From Patiria miniata (Eukaryota > Echinodermata > Asteroidea > Valvatida > Asterinidae): a DNA stretch of 64,000 bases. The notes beneath the pieces were generated by a model, which was not told the DNA's origin, ran no database searches, and was given only the letters and a program-made list of their open reading frames with translations. The stretch covers positions 1-64,000 of the forward strand of contig NW_024037074.1 in NCBI RefSeq assembly GCF_015706575.1, read 5' to 3'. Below, in pieces: positions 33,385 through 43,930 of this stretch. The translations under genes and the position numbers were made by a program. Position 1 is the first letter of the stretch; every line of letters begins with the position of its first letter.

Positions 33385-34427
33385 CAGACTTGTATGACTC
33401 GTGATTTGGACTCGGACTCGAGTTACATTTTTAATGACTCGGACTGGGACTTGAGTCACTTTGACTTACGACTCGGACTCGGACTCGGGGCTACGGACTC
33501 GGACTTGGACTTGAACTGACTTGTGACTCGACGGAAATTACCGCACTGCACACGCGCACATATATAATTTGATCGTTTTCTTTAATGTGCAATACATGTA
33601 CAGGGCGCTCGATGTGGTGCATGCGTGGCCGTGGCCGGTTACCGATATATTGACTTATAGAAATCAATGTACTGAAACTTGTACCCCGCCATCAACACGC
33701 AATACTGCATTGGTGCAAGATTGATAGGGTAAGGTACAATGTACCAGACTTTTCTTGTCAGACGTCCTGTCGTTCACACGTGTATTGCTGTCGTATCGCG
33801 ATAACGCGATATGAATAGTCTGCTGATCTGCCCATTTCGGTAACGTTACATGCAAGTTGCAACGTATGTAGATCATGATGGCATCCAATGCAAAAATTGT
33901 CAATTTTGGATATCTTAACTTCAAGAGAAATGCCAATGGAAGATCAAGTGCAGAATGCAAGTTCTGCAGGAAGAAAATAGAGGAGAAAACCGGCACTACG
34001 TCCAACTTCAATCGCCACCTTTCACGTATATAGAAGTCTAAAAAAAGATATTTGAAACGCCTGAACTTTAAATGCAAAAGTTAGGCCAATACCAGTTTTG
34101 TCTGAATTGCCTATATAACTGTTTTTGCAAATGAACTCCTCATTTTGTAAGGAAATTAGAGAAAAGCTGTGGGGAAAAATGAAAATTTACAGCACCTGAA
34201 ATGTACGTATTTCGATACTATACCAAAGGTGACTCTGAATCTCTGAATTCCCTAAAATGTACGTTTTTTGATACAAAGAGGTGACTCGTGACTTGGACTT
34301 GGACTCAACCTTTGTGACTCTCTGACTCGGACTTGACCTGGAGGACTCAGGACTCGGACTTAGACTCGAGAAATGTGACTTGGACTCGGACTGGGATTCG
34401 ATGTTTCGTGACTCGAATACAAGTCTG
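33385..34427. mobile_element. hAT DNA transposon with perfect 8-bp target duplication
   Basis: The ends are CAGACTTGTA and TACAAGTCTG and the flanking CATCTTAT (33,377-33,384 and 34,428-34,435) is identical on both sides, the 8-bp target duplication expected of hAT. Dense GACTCGGACTCGAG-type subterminal repeats lie at 33,395-33,535 and 34,265-34,420. The 1,043-bp body keeps only a BED-finger remnant, so it is non-autonomous. The right-hand duplication contains only its first 468 bp. Confidence 0.92.
33875..34033 (+). pseudogene. BED-type zinc finger remnant inside hAT element
   Basis: From ATG the frame reads 52 codons with AECKFCRKKIEEKTGTTSNF followed by NRHLSRI and a stop. This is a BED finger (CxxC ... 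GTTSNxxRHL) as found at the N-terminus of hAT transposases. The final histidine is lost because the frame stops just before it. The duplication breakpoint at 33,852 lies only 23 bases upstream of this ATG. Confidence 0.75.
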
Positions 34428-34439
34428 CATCTTATTGAC

Positions 34440-35285
34440 TATTAACTGTGAAAATTTCACTTAAATTGCAAACTCTATTCCCAATTCATGTCTATTTCAA
34501 TAAAATGATCACAAAACTTGGCTGTCCACCACTTATCAATTACCGTGTTGCGAACTGATAATACATCTCCCAATGAGGATAATGAAACATCAATTGTTTT
34601 CCCACCTCCATGAATGAACGAGAACTTGCAAAGGAAAAGATACAAAAATCACCATCGATATTTCGAAGAAAAAAGAGAGTTAACTTGCTTCTCATATTCA
34701 AAACACACAACTTGATAGTAAAAATTCTCTTGATTTCAATTATTAAAATCTCATTTGTATTTGAATACTTGTGTGTAATCTGTAATTCTCACTTAGCTCA
34801 TTTAGCTTTCAATATTATCGCATTCCTTGTAAGAAAAAAAATCTTGAGGGCGGGTCACTTTTTATTTTAATAACCCTGTATAACGCAATGTGAACATGCA
34901 TCTCTCATACACACTAAACTTAATTGTCTTCATTTTCTATCATCCTCTTTCTTTTTCTGTCTTTTCTTCTTGTGCGGTAGCCTTCACATTGAGTGGCATT
35001 TATGCCTTGTGAAGGAACGACTTGCATAAAAAAACAATTACATGTACACAATACGCATGTTTAATCTGGAGCCAATCATTAAAACTGAAACAAATTCAAT
35101 TCTCAGATTTCATGTCAGTGCAAGTAGTGAAACTGACTCACATGCATCTGCTTTGGTTACAGGAACTGATACCACAAGATAGTCACATGCATTAAAATCG
35201 GACAGAAATGTTGGGGGAAAAAGAAGGAAAAGAACAAGAAACTTTCTGTTTCAATTCCACTTTGCTCAAGGTCTTATAATCCCTG
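34440..35285. other. Upstream region of the GPCR gene
   Basis: AT-rich, no coding candidate that I trust. The stretch from about 35,235 onward is shared with the paralogue at about 45,985, so the duplicated segment starts only about 55 bp before the TATA-like box. Confidence 0.5.
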
Positions 35286-35289
35286 TAAG

Positions 35290-35295
35290 TATAAA
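35290..35295 (+). promoter_or_regulatory. TATA-like box of GPCR gene
   Basis: TATAAA lies 58 bp before the first upstream ATG and 98 bp before the GPCR start. It is embedded in a stretch (GTAAGTATAAATCTGGAGTG) preserved almost unchanged at 46,027 in front of the paralogue. Position and conservation support a core promoter; transcription evidence is absent. Confidence 0.5.
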
Positions 35296-35347
35296 TCTGG
35301 AGTGATCTTGAAATAGAGAAGAACATTCTTTGCTGCATCTGAACAAC

Positions 35348-35395
35348 ATGTGGCTCACGGAGCTCAATGCTACATTGTGCATGAACTATGGGTGA
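35348..35395 (+). promoter_or_regulatory. Overlapping upstream ORF
   Basis: An upstream ATG opens a 15-codon frame (MWLTELNATLCMNYG) whose stop lies 3 bases past the start of the GPCR ATG at 35,388, in another frame. Such an overlapping uORF would be expected to lower translation of the receptor if the transcript starts upstream of it. The paralogue lacks this arrangement. Confidence 0.45.
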
Positions 35396-36824
35396 TGGCT
35401 ACCAAAACAGCTCCACTCCATCAACTGGGTGCAAAACTGAAGTTGAAAAGCATCGTGAGAACTTTTACATGAGTGGAGAAAGAACTAAACAAATAACATG
35501 GTTAAGTGCTGAAATCATTGCACCAATCGGCCTCTGCTTAAACTTTGTCTTTCTCTTCACAGTCATTCGAGTGAAGTCCATGCGTACAATCATCAACATC
35601 TACTTATCCAATCTGGCTGTGGCTGACTCCCTCTACCTTATGAATTACTTCATATTTGCACTGTCTTCACCTACAGAGTACAACTTGTTGGTCAACAATG
35701 CAATATCAAGTGGCCAATGCACGTTCATCGCTACTTCTAATTTCTTTGTGGTTACCATAGCAGCTGAGAGATTCTCTGCAGTGCGCAATCCTATAACGTT
35801 CAAAGAAAAGGCCTCTAAATCTCGAGCAGCAAAGATATCAGCAGGACTTTGGGTGCCAACAATTATTGTTGGTGTGATTCTGATTTTCGTACCATTAACA
35901 GAAGCTGTCTCCGATAAAGTCTACTTTTGGATTCTTTCCATTATCAACATTGTCTCTTCGATAGCAACTCTTGCTTTGTACATCTATGTAGTATGGAAAG
36001 TATGCAAGCAATCAGCCCTGTTCCCGAACCGTCCCAAGCAAGCAGGCAAGGTCCTCTGCATGGTTATCATCAACACTGCTATTTTCTTCATTCTGAACTC
36101 ACTGACCGTTGCAACTGCAATTATGGCAATACATGCACGTGTAGTGTCATCCAATTATACTTCACCTGCTGAGATTGTTGCCAATCTGGAACTTGGAGAG
36201 ACAATACATATTCTGACTATATGCATTGAAATTTTGCAACTGATCAATAGCTCAATAAATTCCCTGGTCTACAGTGCCACAAACGTTGACTATCGTGAAG
36301 CTGTAGTCAAGGCTTTCTCATTCCTCAAACTGTGCTGTCGTTGCTGCCCAAGACAGAATCCCAGCCGACCATCGCAGCCAGGAAAGCAGATTGAGCTTTG
36401 TGTGATTCCACAGGCAGAAAATGACCAAGAGCACCATGCTGCCAGGCCAAGCAGCAGCAAGCCACCAAGCCAAGGGCATGCACAACAAACAGCGAGTCAG
36501 CAGTCACTGGACAGCTGTCAAGAACAATGTTCCAGGCAAAGCAGCAGCAAGGCATCCATGCACAGTCAGCAGCATGTTCAAGTGCATGTTGAGGTACATG
36601 CAGAACCAGCAGGGACCCCAGCCCTTGCAAGTTCTCATCAGGAACAATGCTCTAGTCTGACTGACTGCAAGCTATCCATGCAAGGGGAACAGTGTGAACA
36701 TCCAGAACCAGCAGAGAGCCAGCAGTCACTTGCAAGTACTCAGGAACAATGTCCTGGGCTGACTGGCACCGAGCCATCAGCACAAGGGCAGCAGTATGCA
36801 CATCCAGAACCAGAAGGGATTTAA
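35388..36824 (+). CDS. Intronless rhodopsin-family (class A) GPCR
   Basis: A 478-residue receptor without introns. Seven membrane segments are visible at about residues 40-62, 69-92, 111-133, 150-172, 178-205, 218-248 and 270-296. Class A marks: Asn52 in TM1 (GLCLNFVF), LAVAD with Asp80 in TM2, Cys111 before TM3, ERF (127-129) in place of DRY, and NSLVY (291-295) in place of NPxxY. The CWxP box of TM6 is absent (IFFILNS) and the short second outer loop has no cysteine, so the usual disulphide with Cys111 cannot form there. A CCRCC cluster (316-320) could be palmitoylated. The tail from about 366 has three imperfect repeats ending in QEQC and is rich in Gln, Ser and Glu. N7 is a glycosylation sequon. 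The ligand is unknown. Echinoderms have large lineage-specific sets of intronless class A receptors, which this resembles. A decayed tandem copy lies at 46,085-48,413. Confidence 0.93.
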   Translation: MGDGYQNSSTPSTGCKTEVEKHRENFYMSGERTKQITWLSAEIIAPIGLCLNFVFLFTVIRVKSMRTIINIYLSNLAVADSLYLMNYFIFALSSPTEYNLLVNNAISSGQCTFIATSNFFVVTIAAERFSAVRNPITFKEKASKSRAAKISAGLWVPTIIVGVILIFVPLTEAVSDKVYFWILSIINIVSSIATLALYIYVVWKVCKQSALFPNRPKQAGKVLCMVIINTAIFFILNSLTVATAIMAIHARVVSSNYTSPAEIVANLELGETIHILTICIEILQLINSSINSLVYSATNVDYREAVVKAFSFLKLCCRCCPRQNPSRPSQPGKQIELCVIPQAENDQEHHAARPSSSKPPSQGHAQQTASQQSLDSCQEQCSRQSSSKASMHSQQHVQVHVEVHAEPAGTPALASSHQEQCSSLTDCKLSMQGEQCEHPEPAESQQSLASTQEQCPGLTGTEPSAQGQQYAHPEPEGI

Positions 36825-36829
36825 TCTTT

Positions 36830-38480
36830 GGAAAGTTGTCAAGAACAATGTTCACTGGTACCTGATAAGTGCAAGCTGTCTTTAAGGGCAGCAGTGTGTA
36901 GAGTGAGTGCTGCTTTTGAACTTGCTGTGTTCAAAGTGTAGAGTAGATTTAAGGCCGTTTCATACATCTTCTTCATTGGAATGCCAATTAAGTAGATTTG
37001 ACATCGAGAAACGTTAACAACACAATATGCTGGAGTTGAAATGTGTTTTACTTCAGCGAATTGCCAATACATGTACGCACCATGACATCAGTAATGTGCA
37101 GGCCCGCCCAGAGCAGATTGCAACCAACTATCAGTAAAGGGAACAGCTGGTATTCATGCAATGTATGTATGTAAAAGGTTCAGAAATTAACAAATCCCAA
37201 ATAGTTTAATTATTTGAATCAAACTTTTGTTCGTATTTAAAGGTAGAGTAGATCATTTGCAGCTATCCAAAAAGTAACTGACAAAATTATTGTTAAAAGG
37301 CTTTTGGTTTTAATGGCACTAAACTCCCTGTGAAATCATTCTTTCTGACATGCTGTCATTTTGAAGGAAACAATGAAAGAAAGCCATTTCCAACGATGCA
37401 TCAAGTTAGTTCACGTAGTTGGTTTGTAAATTCGGTGAATCCATGAATATGTGCGCGCAAGCGTTGACACGACGAACACGCACACTAGGTTGCCATTATT
37501 CGTCAGTTCAGTGCATGACATCGCGTAGCTGCAATTGACTGAATGAGAATGTGTCCCTGGGGCTGAATTCGGAGGCAATATAAAACATGACTCAGCAACT
37601 TTTGAATTGAACCCGAGCTCCTAGAATATAGTTTTGGAATATACTGCATTCACAGAGCTAAAACTTCATCGTGTTAGTTGTTAAGCACCCGTTTTTAGAT
37701 TTTGAGCACTTTCATTGCTTCCAAAAAAAAAATGCACAAATGACAAATGATCTACCCTTCCTTTAAATGAGCAAGTTTGTTATATTTTCAGTGTGAAAGT
37801 ATACAAGTATTAGTACTAACATATGGATAACCCTGAAATTTTTCACTGTAAATAAATTTTTTTTAAATGCCTTTGAAACAGATTTGGAGGTTTTAATTTT
37901 AGGAAATGCACCTCTGTATTCCAAGTCTTTGGATGTTTCAGGCTTTTACATATTTTCATGATGGTGCCAAGGTGCATATTCATGAGAAATACAGTGAAGT
38001 CATGAGCTGGAACTTCAGTGTCACTGCTGTTTGAGGGGAAAGGAATGTTAACAAAAGTGTTTTGATCAAGATTGATGTGACTGTTGCGTTCATTAGCACA
38101 TAGCATGCAGCCAGTGAGATGCTTCAATGTACAAACCTTTACACATGTACAATGCAATGAATTTTAGGTTCATAAATTATACAGAAAACCCCAAAGCTGT
38201 GAAGTGTAAAATACCTAAATCGACATCACAGCAACATTAGAAACAATTGCGAACATGTGCACGGGCAATGCAAAAAAGTGTGCGTAAAATGTGGTCACTA
38301 CTTTCATACAAACACAGGGCTAGGATATTTCATGTTTTAGTGAAATTCATTTTACAGCCTTTTGATGCTGTTATTAACAGACCTTGACAAACCCCAAGCA
38401 TGGAGCACAATACATACATACTCCTAAAAAGGCACAAACTGCATGGTTATTGTTATTGAGGGTTCAATATTTAGGGAGCA
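36830..38480. other. Intergenic stretch downstream of GPCR
   Basis: Up to about 37,140 it matches the 3' flank of the decayed paralogue (49,150-49,240; GTCATCAGTAATGTGCAGGC). A minus-strand open stretch at 37,843-38,157 has no ATG at its start and no recognisable domain, so I do not call it a gene. Confidence 0.5.
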
Positions 38481-38487
38481 AACTCAC

Positions 38488-38645
38488 CGCAAATCCAAAA
38501 TGTCTTGGGAGGTTTTGGATCTCAATCTTGAAGATCTCTGAGGTGAAGTGCTGTTGCATCAGATAGTGATAAGGATCCGTTATGGCAGCGCCAGTCACCG
38601 GTACGTCAGAGGTGCTGGTGAAATGGTTATCTTGTGGGTCAAGAC
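38488..38645 (-). CDS. Orphan internal exon, in phase with TRMT2A-type exons
   Basis: A 158-base segment is bounded by acceptor TGTGCATCAG and donor GTGAGT, and only one frame is open. It encodes GLDPQDNHFTSTSDVPVTGA, then AITDPYHYLMQQHFTSEIFK and IEIQNLPRHFGFA. Its incoming phase fits the exon at 40,291-40,326 exactly (G + GT gives Gly). I do not recognise the sequence, and it does not look like the part of human TRMT2A that follows YKGG. It may be an exon of another gene, or a new exon joined to the methyltransferase fragment. Confidence 0.6.
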
Positions 38646-38649
38646 CTGA

Positions 38650-40285
38650 TGCACAAATGAACAGATTAAAAAAAACTTGATATGGCTAGAGCTATATTGT
38701 CTAGGTCTTCACCCAAAACAATTACATGGGAACAATCTGACAATAGCCGTAGCCATAGCTCTAGAAGCGCGTTTCAGACACAGCCTAAGTAACAGATCAA
38801 CAAAGTTGCAAGTTATGCATTAGGAGCATCTGATTCCAAATACATTACACCAATCTTTGTGCATACTTGTAGCACAACGTGAAAAATACTTTTTGCAGAC
38901 CAAATAAAGTGCAGAATTTTTGTTCAAACTTTCTTAAATTCTATCTTTAGCAAGGAGAAATCCAATTAAATAGATGTTTTGCTGCAGAGCACAGATATAT
39001 AATATACGAGACCATTGTAGGCTTTAAATGTACAGTATGGGATTTAAGTCTGGTGTATTAAAGGTGTCCTCACAGCTACTAGCTGGAAAAAATGTAGTTG
39101 ATAGTTAAAGTCAGCATTTTGTACTCCACTTCTGTCAATAGAGCGTGCAAGTTGACCTCAAAAACCTAGGTGATTTTACTAGGTTTATCCAGTCAAGGGC
39201 AAAGAATGGGTTCTGAACAAGAAAAAAAATCATTACAATTTACAACACATTAAAAAAATATTGCAAGTTGATTACTATAGTAAATTGAAGAAATGTGGAC
39301 CTCCACTTCCGTTCATTGGGTGAATTCAAACACGGGAGTCTGTGGCTAGACTAGTCAGTGTTTGGTACCAAGATGTTCACATGAAAAGTGAATGTGAACT
39401 GGTGAGATTTGCATGCTTTATAATTGTACATAATCTGTGTAGCACTACTAGTCTGTTGTATTACATTATGAGCTCCATGCATGTCTGTATGATGTTTAAA
39501 TGCAAAGCAATATTCTAATATTTCTTTAAGATGGACTCAAGGGTACTTCAAATTTGGGTAATTGAAAAATCAATGCTGTAAAATATGAATGTTGTTGTAA
39601 AGTTAGCATCATACAAGATGTATCTTAATTTGCACAGTATCCGAGGAATTGCTGCTTTTTATATGTTCAATAGAGCTGCTATTTCCTTGTGTAATTTAAA
39701 ACTCTAAACACAAATAATACAGAAATAGGTGTTTGAGCTCTTACGTCTTTCTGATACCTAGTAATATTTGGAAAAAAAATACAGGGCAAACCATGTTTCT
39801 AAAAGTCACATACTTTTTATAGGACAAACAAATTTGCGTGTAAAAGCAAGATCAGTGATAAAATAAATAAAAGTGTACACTAGCAACATTTAAATAAACA
39901 GTGATTTTCCTGAATTTTGTATTTAAAACCTAATTCTTGTTTGTACAAATGTAATTGTTAAAAAATCCCTATTGAGTAAAAGAGCTTGCTGGTCAATGTT
40001 GAAATATTCATGCCACAAAAGTAAGCCAACATATTGGTCAGCAAAGGGGATGACAAGGGTTTAAGTCTTTTGTGGCTTGTTTCTTTCTTTTCAACAATTA
40101 ATTCCTGACAGACATAATAGACTATGCACAATATGTACACCTGTCAATCTTTCTGTGTGTTGCATTCTGATTGGTTGGGATTGATCAGCAGTAGCTACCA
40201 ATAGGCCAAGCCCCTCGACAGCCGATCCAATCAAACATAAAAGTTGATCTACGTCTTTTGCAAAAAGGAAACTTCAGAGGAAATA
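38650..40285. other. Non-coding, probably intronic
   Basis: AT-rich sequence between two minus-strand exons. I see no repeat family that recurs in the window and no coding segment. Confidence 0.5.
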
Positions 40286-40290
40286 CTTAC

Positions 40291-40326
40291 CTTTGTAAGC
40301 GCCAAGCCGGAAACCAGCAGTGTTAT
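40291..40326 (-). CDS. TRMT2A: TRMT2A-type exon (GFRLGAYKG)
   Basis: A 36-base micro-exon between acceptor CATTGACAG and donor GTAAGT encodes (D)NTAGFRLGAYK(G). Human TRMT2A has EDNTVGCRLGKYKG at this point, directly after YRNKCEF. The identity plus correct order and phase with the exon at 41,657-41,720 make the assignment secure despite its size. Confidence 0.85.
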
Positions 40327-41656
40327 CTGTCAATGAAAATAATAAGACATGAAACTGAAATATTTGCACAATTTATCCAGGGCCAAGTTTCATGTAGACC
40401 CGACAAGAATTTAGGGGAATAACTGAGAAAATAAATTCCTGAAACTTTCAGTTGCGGTGTTCATAACACGCACATTGTATGAAATGTTATGTCCATTCCA
40501 GGCAATGTGCACTTTTAATTTAATGATGCAGTGCCTTGAACACCAATACTGGTGGATAGGTGTGCTCTATCTTTAAAAAAAAAAAAACCAAGAAAAGAAA
40601 CGCTTTGATGTTAAACTTTACTTTCATTTAAGAGTGCCTTGGGTTGCTCTTTGCTTCCATCAGAACTACTTCAACTTCTTCGTAAAGTCATGTTGACAGG
40701 ATTCAACAAGCAGCATTTTTCCTAACACATGTTGATGCCATTGCTCATACCCCACCTCTGATCAAAACATGGGAGGGTGGTGGGGATAAATCCCCAACCC
40801 CCTGGTGTTTATGCTGTGTTAAACCATTGCTATGACGTCACACTATTGATAAAAGTGTGGATTCGGATCTACGAATCTCTTACACTGGTCACAAAGTGTG
40901 GACTCGGAATTACGAATCCACACTTTGAACACGTCGGACAATTGTTCTCCATAATGAGCATGAAAAGGACTGTCTGCGTGAAAATTTGCTTCCCGAAAAT
41001 TACCACTGCATTTTCACTGTCAGAAAGAAATCGTCGTCTGAACTATCCATTTTAACGTAAGGAGCCTATATACACAAAATGACTTAATTGGTTGTACGGG
41101 TGTGTCGATACACATGCTAAACACGTCAGGAAACAATGTTGCAACCTGACGCCACTTCCGTGCTTGTGTACAATGTCTATGGAGAATCATTTCAAGTATT
41201 TCCTAACAATTTTGGAAACATTTATCAGTCCCAGATTCATGTCTTATCATCATTTTTGCAACGAATGGCCTTCATTGAGATGGTATATGAAGAAAAGAGT
41301 GGCGTCAGGTTGCAGCATTCTTTCCAATACTTCTGTTGACGCAATGGTTTAAGTCGAAGAATACACTCACAAGTGTGGATTCTTAATTTACGAATTCACT
41401 CGGCGCTTCGCGAATTCTTAAATTACATATCCACACTTTCTCCTGTATTCTCCTTAACAGAGAGACGCAGTTTGTCAGTAAGTCCAGGGACAGTTGGTCT
41501 CAATCTGCCCCTAAATGAGAGAGTTTCTATAAGCAGGGGGTGGGGTTCACGTCCCACCAATGACACTTCCCAGAAATCATCAAATCCAAAGGATGCAGAA
41601 CCACAAAACGTAGAGGTTGGATGAATAAAAAAAAAATGAATGCCAGTTTCACTCAC

Positions 41657-41720
41657 CGATGCCATAGACACTCTTTCCGATGGTAAACTCACACTTGTTG
41701 CGATAACTCTCTAATACTGG
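41657..41720 (-). CDS. TRMT2A: TRMT2A-type exon (YRNKCEF)
   Basis: A 64-base exon between acceptor CAACAG and donor GTGAGT encodes PVLESYRNKCEFTIGKSVYG and I, in phase with the next micro-exon. YRNKCEF is a signature of the tRNA/rRNA uracil-5-methyltransferase family (TrmA/RumA-like; human TRMT2A and TRMT2B), which form 5-methyluridine, in tRNA at position 54. The incoming phase does not fit the 42,736-42,885 exon directly: a short exon carrying the HxHxxxCCPLExxRPS-like stretch is expected in between and I could not find it. Confidence 0.88.
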
Positions 41721-42353
41721 CTGTTGATGAGGAAACAAACAATGAAAATTAAAGGAACAAATCAGACATCTCCAATGTCAGGAATATTTATCCCACAAAA
41801 GATTCACACACCGTAATGTTAGTCTATCATAAAATCCTGGTTGAAATATTAAATTCATACCATGCTCTTGAAGTTCTTATCGTGAACTTGATGCGACCTT
41901 AAAACATACGTGTAACATCAGCAGCCAGAAGCGCGTCGTGTATAAATACTCGGGCCAAAATTGGCGATAGTCATTGAGTCTTCACATTTTGAACGGCATA
42001 GACGCAGGAGACGCAGAGGAAACGCGCAGTCCTGATGCATGCACGTCCGTGGAGTTCTCACAACGTTGCTCACGTCTGCCTGCGCATTGCCAGTACGTCA
42101 CGGCCATTCGCGAGGAGTTTGCGCAGAGTACTTGCCGCGTTCTGGTCAAAACGCCGAGGTGCAACGTTTGTTTTGTGCATATCCAAAACGAACACGGCAG
42201 TTTGGTGTTCAGCAAAGTCCTTGGAATCCCTCTGAAGTCCTCAACTAGTATCAATGAGTCCCCACGCCGTCATCTACATTCCCACCGCGTTTTAGTCAAT
42301 TTTCTTGGTAGCAGTACAAACTCCATGCCAGAACGTGACACTGTGAGAGGGCC

Positions 42354-42625
42354 TTAAGATGTCTGCACTAGTAAGCAGGAGGTCATGGGTTCATATCCCA
42401 CCCAAGAAAGCTTTCAAATTTGCATTGGTGAATGGCAAACCAGATATTAACATTCACAAGTCCCCTACGTAAACAATCCATTAAACTCATTGGTTGTGGT
42501 AACTGCTATATCAGATTGGAACCAGCCAGTCAGCCCCAGCAAGCTTGGTGGTCAAGTAAGACATCTGCACTAGTAAGCTGTTGTTGTTGGTGCAAGTCCC
42601 ACTCAAGCAGCTTTTGTAAACTTTT
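42354..42625 (+). mobile_element. tRNA-like element, partly interrupted
   Basis: The second half of a tRNA-like head (TGTCTGCACTAGTAAGCAGG, then GGTTCATATCCCACC) is preceded at TTAA by sequence ending GTGACACTGTGAGAGGGCC. That is the terminus type of the MITEs at 48.5 and 50.8 kb. A second head (GCTTGGTGGTCAAGTAAGAC) follows at about 42,545. The GC-rich sequence at 41,985-42,353 is probably that MITE; I could not find its other end. Confidence 0.5.
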
Positions 42626-42735
42626 TCTTGTGAGCTTTTTCCTTTATTTTGTGTGTGTGTGTTTTTTATTCTACAAGGAAGATCACATTTCCATTCTGGC
42701 CCACAACCATCCCGTGTCTTTGGCGAGTAGCTCAC

Positions 42736-42885
42736 CTTTGTTGCTTCAGCCAGGGAGACATCTCCCCAATGTTCCGTTGCAGCATCTTGGATAAATTCCT
42801 CAGAAACTCCCTGGTGTTGGTCTGTTTGGTGGATAGCTGGTCCTCATACGGCTGGTTCCATAGTGGAGTCACCCTGTTGTTTAAC
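42736..42885 (-). CDS. TRMT2A: TRMT2A-type exon (TPLWNQPYEDQL), copy 1
   Basis: A 150-base exon between acceptor CTGCAG and donor GTGAGC encodes LNNRVTPLWNQPYEDQLSTK, then QTNTREFLRNLSKMLQRNIG and EMSPWLKQQ. Human TRMT2A has VVTPLWNVPYEEQLKLKQQN...SPWLLEQR in the linker between the RRM and the catalytic domain, so the match is clear. The frame is open. A near-identical copy lies at 44,441-44,590. Confidence 0.88.
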
Positions 42886-43724
42886 CTGCAGATTGGGAGA
42901 AGAGCAAAAAGCACCCTCAGTATTTCAGAGTCTTAAGAATTTCACAATTGTGAATGCTTCAACTGCTATTACCTTTTTTGAGACATGGCAGACACAATCG
43001 AAGGGCGCCATTTGATTTGGGTAAATTTGGGGTCAATACAAAAGACTCACCCAAACCAAATATTACCCTCGTATTGTGTCCACCATATCTCATAATGGGT
43101 AATGGATAGTGAGTGGAACTTGTGATCTTTCTACATACAACCATTCTCATAACTTCAGTTCGTAGTTCTGGTGGTGCATGTGCAAAGTAAATTTTAGGCT
43201 TGAAACACTAAGGGAAATGTGTTCAACTTGAAAAGTTTATCAGATAAAATAAGAGTCATTTAAAGTGTGAATCACAAACTCTACACAGACATGGAAGCTT
43301 TGATGCTCTCCCTTCAAGGAGAATAAATGACAAGGAAGAGAAAACTGACCACGTAACTATTCCACTCAACAAATTTCATGTTCACAATGTCAAATGAGCT
43401 ATGGAACTGACTGGTTGGGCTCTTAAAATAGTAATCTCTGGATGTCAGAATGGTTTTCTTGTGATGATCATGAACTACTTGAACTACTCAAAAAATCTAC
43501 TACAGTGAAGGAAATCACATTCTTTGAACTTCCACTTTCAAGGGGTATCAAGCCTAAATGGCAGTAAAGGCAGGGTCTACCTTCCTATATCCTACAAAAT
43601 CCTCCAAAATAAATGGACAGAACAGAATTGATAAATTCCATCAAATGAGCCTTTTTCTACACTTGCATGATTTTAATACCACAGAGCACAGTGACAGAAA
43701 TGAGTGTTGTAATGACTTCAGTTG

Positions 43725-43785
43725 GTTGAGAACCGGAGTACTTTTCTAATGGATGGTGGTTCGAATCCAGCCCAACCCTGCATTC
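43725..43785 (+). tRNA. tRNA-like sequence, degenerate
   Basis: CAGTTGGTTGAGAACCGGAG resembles a D-arm/box A and GGTGGTTCGAATCCAGCCC a T-arm/box B at about the right spacing. The anticodon stem and acceptor do not pair well. It is more likely a SINE head or tRNA fossil than a working tRNA gene. Confidence 0.35.
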
Positions 43786-43802
43786 TATCTCAATGTCTTC
43801 AC

Positions 43803-43930
43803 CTCTCTTCTACTGGTCAGCTGTCCTCCTCCTTCCTCCTCTTAGCTTCTTGGGTGTTTTCATCAGATTCCTCTTGGCTTCTCTTCAGAGCGAGGCTCTT
43901 AGTGTACAGGTCCTCAACTGGCTTGGTAAG
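43803..43930 (-). CDS. TRMT2A: Probable TRMT2A-type linker exon with in-frame stop
   Basis: From acceptor CCCGTAG the frame reads LTKPVEDLYTKSLALKRSQE, then ESDENTQEAKRRKEEDS, a basic linker like the AKRPK-type stretch before TPLWN in vertebrate TRMT2A. A donor (GAGAG then GTGAAG) 128 bases on has the phase needed by the TPLWN exon. A TGA at 43,817-43,819 interrupts the frame four codons before that donor. Either this copy is damaged, or the exon is a terminal one. The assignment rests on position, phase and composition. Confidence 0.55.

Larger units (their letters stand above)
28010..33852. repeat. Segmental duplication block B, left copy
   Basis: Present in reverse complement at 58,179-64,000, where the window ends inside it. 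Matching landmarks in the same order are the PhnD-like exons, the hAT MITE at 30,984-31,445, the tRNA-like elements, a 107-codon frame at 32,677-33,000 (five residue differences between copies) and a 70-codon frame at 28,475-28,687 (two differences). The outer edge at 33,852 lies inside a hAT element. Confidence 0.95.

Noticed and set aside
33664-34077. 137-codon minus-strand frame inside the hAT element
   Set aside because: It is antisense to the BED finger and has no recognisable content.
34610-34870. 86-codon plus-strand frame before the GPCR
   Set aside because: AT-rich, low-complexity residues (Ile, Leu, Lys) and no family; looks like chance.
37843-38157. 104-codon minus-strand frame downstream of the GPCR
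   Set aside because: Its first codon is TTG, the first ATG lies well inside, and I recognise no domain.
29723-38645. One gene fusing the TRMT2A-type exons, the 38.5-kb exon and the PhnD-like exons
   Set aside because: The 38.5-kb exon ends in phase 0, while the first PhnD-like exon needs two bases from the preceding exon, and the PhnD first lobe is missing; direct joining would not keep the frame.
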